Shown here: positions 50,431-53,599 of the stretch, in pieces
Numbering within the stretch: the stretch's first letter is position 1
Layout: the number at the start of each line of letters is the position of its first letter
DNA from: Caryophanales bacterium UBA3835
Lineage (GTDB): Bacteria; Bacillota_I; Bacilli_A; RFN20; CAG-826
Direction: 5' to 3'
NCBI GenBank assembly: GCA_002392945.1
Contig: DGHZ01000010.1
Coordinates: 1-53,599, forward strand
DNA length: 53,599 bases
Translations under genes and position numbers: made by a program
The notes under the pieces: model-generated
The model's input: only the letters and a program-made list of their open reading frames with translations
Database searches by the model: none
What the model was told of the DNA's origin: nothing

Positions 50431-50715
50431 TTATTTGTTTAGCTTTGCTTTAAATTCTTTGGCTATATGCACTGTTACAGTCTTCTTTGGTTTGATTTCA
50501 ATCGCTGTATGTTTCTTAGGATGTGTACCTTTTCTGCCAGCTTTTGTTTTAGGCTCGAACACACAGAAATTCTTGATGTTGACTGATTCCCCTTTTAGCA
50601 AAGCTTCCATGATGAGGTCGAACGTCATATCAACTGATGTCTTAGCATCTACCTTTGATAAGTGTGCTTTCTCAGCAACAAGCTCGATGATCTCATTCTT
50701 ATTGAGCTTTTTCAT
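50431..50715 (-). CDS. hup: HU family DNA-binding protein
   Basis: 94 residues, standard HU length. LNKNEIIELVAEKAHLSKVD is the helical dimer part, and NIKNFCVFEPKTKAGRKGTHPK with the following KPKKTVTV is the DNA-clamping arm and return strand. The usual FGxF turn reads NFCVF, a mild variation. It compacts and bends DNA. AAGGAG lies upstream of the ATG. It follows der by 46 nt on the same strand. Confidence 0.95.
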   Translation of the reverse strand: MKKLNKNEIIELVAEKAHLSKVDAKTSVDMTFDLIMEALLKGESVNIKNFCVFEPKTKAGRKGTHPKKHTAIEIKPKKTVTVHIAKEFKAKLNK

Positions 50716-50761
50716 CCCCTTATCTCCTTGTTAAGTATATAAATTATATAATGATTTTGAA

Positions 50762-52072
50762 CTACTTTCTATGTTTTTTTAAACTAATCTTTATAGGCGT
50801 TCCTTCGAAATTAAATGTTTCCCTTAATCGATTTTCCAAATATCGTTGATAGGAGAAATGCATGAATTCAGGGTCATTGACAACAAGAGATATAGTAGGT
50901 GGCGCGGTGAGTATTTGTGTCGAATAGTATATCTTTAAACGCCCTCCATTGAAATCTGGAGCCTGGTTCATGACCTGTGCTTCTTGGATGACATTATTTA
51001 AAATTGATGTCTTTATACGAGTGTGATACGCCTGATGTACAAGCGTTAAAGAATCAAAAAGTGAATTTATCCTTCTTTTTGTAAGAGCAGATAGAAACAC
51101 AACCGGTGCATAATCCAAAAATTTGTATTCATTTCTAATTGTTTTTTCATATGATGACATTGTGTTTGTATCTTTATCAACAAGATCCCATTTATTAACA
51201 ACGATGATAATGGCTTTATGTAAATCAGTGGCGTATTGAATGACATGTTTATCTTGTTCGGTGATACCAGCTTTTCCATCTAAAACTAGTAAAACAATTT
51301 CACTTCTTTCAATAGCTTTTAAGGCTCTAATAGCAGAATATCTATCGATGGCTTCATAAATTTTTCCTTTTTTCTTCAAGCCTGCAGTATCAATAACTAT
51401 ATAATTAACGCCATCTTTAGTAAAAGGTGTATCAATAGAATCTCTAGTCGTACCCGAGATATCACTTACGATAACTCTTTCTTGAGATAAAATAGCGTTT
51501 GTCAAAGAAGATTTTCCAACATTCGGTCTACCAATCAAACAAAAAGTTACAGTGTCTTCATCATTTTTTTCTTTATCATCAGGAATCTTATCAATGATGC
51601 GGTTTAAAACATCGCCTATACCTACACCATGACTTCCAGACACTGGAATTGGCTCACCTAAACCAAGAGCATAAAACTCTGCGGCATTTGCAGCTTGTAA
51701 GCCTTCGTCGATCTTGTTTACTAATAATAAAATTGGCTTTTTAACTTTTCTTAGAAGTTTAGCAACCATATGGTCATCTGTGGTAATTCCAACCTTACCG
51801 TCTACCACAAATAAAATAATGTCAGCTTCCTCGATTGCTATGTTAGCCTGGACACGAATTTGTTCTTGAAATGGGCGATTAGCGACTTCAATTCCACCTG
51901 TATCAATAAGAGTAAAACTCTTACCTAACCAACTAGCGGTACCATATAAGCGGTCTCTAGTAATACCAGCCTCATCATCAACAATTGCTCTTCTATCACC
52001 AATGATACGATTAAAAATCGTTGATTTACCAACGTTAGGACTTCCGACAATTGCAACAACCGCTCTAGCCAT
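50762..52072 (-). CDS. der: GTPase Der (EngA)
   Basis: 436 residues. Two tandem G domains are followed by a KH-like domain. Domain 1: GSPNVGKSTIFNRI and VNKID; domain 2: GRPNVGKSSLTNAI, DTAGLKKKGKI and VNKWDLVDKD. The C-terminal KH-like part (about 350-436) contacts rRNA. Der is essential for 50S subunit assembly. It overlaps cmk by 8 nt, the order seen in many Firmicutes. Confidence 0.97.
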   Translation of the reverse strand: MARAVVAIVGSPNVGKSTIFNRIIGDRRAIVDDEAGITRDRLYGTASWLGKSFTLIDTGGIEVANRPFQEQIRVQANIAIEEADIILFVVDGKVGITTDDHMVAKLLRKVKKPILLLVNKIDEGLQAANAAEFYALGLGEPIPVSGSHGVGIGDVLNRIIDKIPDDKEKNDEDTVTFCLIGRPNVGKSSLTNAILSQERVIVSDISGTTRDSIDTPFTKDGVNYIVIDTAGLKKKGKIYEAIDRYSAIRALKAIERSEIVLLVLDGKAGITEQDKHVIQYATDLHKAIIIVVNKWDLVDKDTNTMSSYEKTIRNEYKFLDYAPVVFLSALTKRRINSLFDSLTLVHQAYHTRIKTSILNNVIQEAQVMNQAPDFNGGRLKIYYSTQILTAPPTISLVVNDPEFMHFSYQRYLENRLRETFNFEGTPIKISLKKHRK

Positions 52073-52742
52073 TAATACCTTTCTCTTCTAATTTTGCATT
52101 AATAATCTCGATGACTTTATTAACAACTTCTTCAACAGTCATGAAAGATGTATCTAAAGTTAAAGCATCAGGAGCGCATTTTAAAGGTGCGAATTCTCTA
52201 TGAGAATCGATATAGTCTCTTTTACGGACATCATTTTCAATTTCTTCTAAAGTGCAAGGAATACCTTTAGCGATATTCTCATCATATCTTCTAACCGCTC
52301 TAGTTTCTACAGAGGCAATTTGGAAGATTTTCACATCTGCGTTAGGAAGAACATATGTTCCTATGTCTCTTCCATCCATAATCACAGAATCTTTAGCCGC
52401 CATTGCTCTTTGTTGATCAACTAAAAATAATCTAATGTCTTTATAAGAAGCAATGTAACTAACGTTACCAGAAACACGAGGTTCTCTAATTTCTTTTGTG
52501 ACATCAAATTCATTACAAAGAACTTGTCCGCTTGGTCTTAATTGAATAGTAACTTCAGGAATTAAAGCGCAACATTCTGCTTCGTTTTGGCAGTCTACTC
52601 CTTTTTCCATACAATACCATGTAAATGCACGATACATCGCACCGGTATCAATATAGGTGTAGCCTAAGCGCTTAGCAACTTCCTTAGCAACAGTAGATTT
52701 TCCAGCAGCGGCCGGACCATCAATAGCAACAGCAATTTTCAT
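52065..52742 (-). CDS. cmk: Cytidylate kinase
   Basis: 225 residues. It phosphorylates CMP and dCMP. The P-loop is DGPAAAGKSTVAKEVAKRLG, then YIDTGAMYRAFTWYC, GRDIGTYVLPNADVKI and the Arg-rich lid. The C-terminal DTSFMTVEEVVNKVIEII matches the family end. It lies 12 nt after a small membrane gene and overlaps der, so lysS through der may form one operon. Confidence 0.96.
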   Translation of the reverse strand: MKIAVAIDGPAAAGKSTVAKEVAKRLGYTYIDTGAMYRAFTWYCMEKGVDCQNEAECCALIPEVTIQLRPSGQVLCNEFDVTKEIREPRVSGNVSYIASYKDIRLFLVDQQRAMAAKDSVIMDGRDIGTYVLPNADVKIFQIASVETRAVRRYDENIAKGIPCTLEEIENDVRKRDYIDSHREFAPLKCAPDALTLDTSFMTVEEVVNKVIEIINAKLEEKGING

Positions 52743-52754
52743 AATTATGTCCTC

Positions 52755-52982
52755 CTAAAAGACAATTACTCCAAATATAACAAGTAGAGCAATAATGCTA
52801 ACAATAGCTAATGCTATCGATAAATTAATTACTCTATTTTTAATAGTGATTTTCTTAAAAAAACCCGCTTCGTCAGCGAAATTTTCGTGAGTAGAAGGGG
52901 TTTTTAAAACAGGGATATTGTCACTTCTAGCGGCAATAGCTTGACGATATTTGCGATATTTCTCAATTCGTGTCCCTGCCAT
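52755..52982 (-). CDS. Small single-helix membrane protein, hypothetical
   Basis: 75 residues, not recognised. A basic, Tyr/Arg-rich N-terminus (GTRIEKYRKYRQAIAAR) is followed by a linker and one C-terminal membrane helix (about 53-75, SIALAIVSIIALLVIFGV) that would leave the N-terminus in the cytosol. It fits between lysS (9 nt upstream) and cmk (12 nt downstream), so it is probably translated from the same mRNA. No function is suggested. Confidence 0.72.
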   Translation of the reverse strand: MAGTRIEKYRKYRQAIAARSDNIPVLKTPSTHENFADEAGFFKKITIKNRVINLSIALAIVSIIALLVIFGVIVF

Positions 52983-52991
52983 AATCTATGA

Positions 52992-53599
52992 TTATCTATC
53001 TTTCATCATTGGGAATAAGATGACTTCTCTAATGTTTTCTTGGTTAGTGAGTAACATCACAAGTCTATCGATACCCATTCCAATTCCACCTGCAGGTGGC
53101 ATGCCGTATTCTAGAGCCTCAATGAAGTCGTTATCCATTTCATTAGCCTCATCATCACCAAGTTCTTTAGCCTTAAGTTGAGCTAAGAATCTCTCTTTTT
53201 GATCAAATGGATCATTAAGTTCTGTATAAGCATTCGCTAATTCTTTTCCATTAACAAATAATTCAAATCTTTCAGTATAACGAGGATCTTTCCCTTTTTT
53301 AGTTAAAGGAGATACTTCGATTGGATAAGAATAAACAAATGTTGGTTGAATAAGTTCTGCTTCGCAAAATTCTTCAAAAAATTCATTCATCACATGACCA
53401 ACTGTGTTTTTATGCTTTTCAAGTTTAATACCTTTAGATTCCGCAAGTTTTTTAGCTTCTTCGAAATTATAAATCTTTCTAAAATCAACACCGGTTTTTT
53501 CTAAAATAAGGTCTGCCATAGAAACCCATCTAAATGGTTTATGGAAATTAATAACTTTATCTTGATAAGTGACTATATCGCTACCAGTAACATCTTTAG
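52992..53599 (-). CDS. lysS: Lysyl-tRNA synthetase, class II, partial (N-terminus beyond window)
   Basis: About 202 C-terminal residues are visible; the frame stays open to the right edge (VINFHKPFRWVSMADLI). It covers the class II catalytic core after motif 2: KHKNTVGHVMNEFFEE, then TFVYSYPIEVSPLTKK, ERFELFVNGKELANAYTELN and motif 3 GMPPAGGIGMGIDRLVMLL, ending PMMKDR. It charges tRNA-Lys. Conserved residues are intact. An internal ATG at 53519 is not the real start. Confidence 0.96.
   Translation of the reverse strand, partial: KDVTGSDIVTYQDKVINFHKPFRWVSMADLILEKTGVDFRKIYNFEEAKKLAESKGIKLEKHKNTVGHVMNEFFEEFCEAELIQPTFVYSYPIEVSPLTKKGKDPRYTERFELFVNGKELANAYTELNDPFDQKERFLAQLKAKELGDDEANEMDNDFIEALEYGMPPAGGIGMGIDRLVMLLTNQENIREVILFPMMKDR

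Overview
The window is AT-rich chromosomal DNA from a low-GC member of the Bacilli. Gene neighbourhoods match Bacillus: gpsB-rnpB, pgsA-cinA-recA, rny-ymdB-miaB-ymcA-miaA, recU beside nth-dnaD, yugI-pgi, and cmk-der-hup. An RNA polymerase delta subunit gene is present. TGA is never needed as a sense codon; nearly all stops are TAA or TAG, and two genes (miaB, ymcA) end in TGA, so the standard bacterial code applies. Short intergenic gaps, many 1-8 nt overlaps and simple lipoproteins suggest a streamlined host-associated bacterium, possibly an uncultured gut Bacilli or Mollicutes-related lineage. That placement is inference.

Layout. 1-7.8 kb: serine acetyltransferase (cut by the window edge), a small hypothetical gene, a lipase-like hydrolase, a GNAT protein, an ECF transporter S component, two short-chain dehydrogenases, and a peroxide-response operon (gpx-ohrR-CDF transporter). 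7.8-12.8 kb: two related surface lipoproteins flanking two hypothetical genes. 12.8-16.3 kb: hpf, metK with a SAM riboswitch, pduL with a TSCPD gene, tRNA-Leu(GAG), and a 488-bp gene-free stretch holding a large inverted repeat and an unidentified structured RNA. 16.3-23 kb: pepF, gpmI, a HAD phosphatase, yugI-pgi and five tRNA genes. 23-30.6 kb: membrane proteins, a choline-kinase-like/NifU fusion, tRNA-Gln(CTG), and cysQ, nrnA, rpoE, argS, ispF and ychF. 30.6-38.5 kb: two ABC exporters with ATPase and permease fused, then fhs, miaA and ymcA. 38.4-47 kb: miaB, ymdB, rny with a hairpin-rich leader, cls, recA, cinA, pgsA, rnpB and gpsB. 47-53.6 kb: an exonuclease with recU, then nth, dnaD, a very short CCA enzyme, hup, der, cmk, a small membrane gene and the C-terminal part of lysS.

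Most of the window is core information processing (tRNA charging and maturation, RNA decay, recombination and repair) and central metabolism. No CRISPR array, phage or transposase gene is visible. The main non-routine signals are: (1) a bipartite promoter-like element with identical spacing before recA and before an unknown 125-aa gene; (2) many transcription units whose -10 box lies only 7-10 nt before the ATG with no Shine-Dalgarno sequence, which implies leaderless mRNAs; (3) an unassigned structured RNA near 16.1 kb; (4) a kinase-NifU fusion; (5) a minimal CCA-adding enzyme; and (6) a palindrome over the gpx-ohrR -10 box that may be the OhrR operator.
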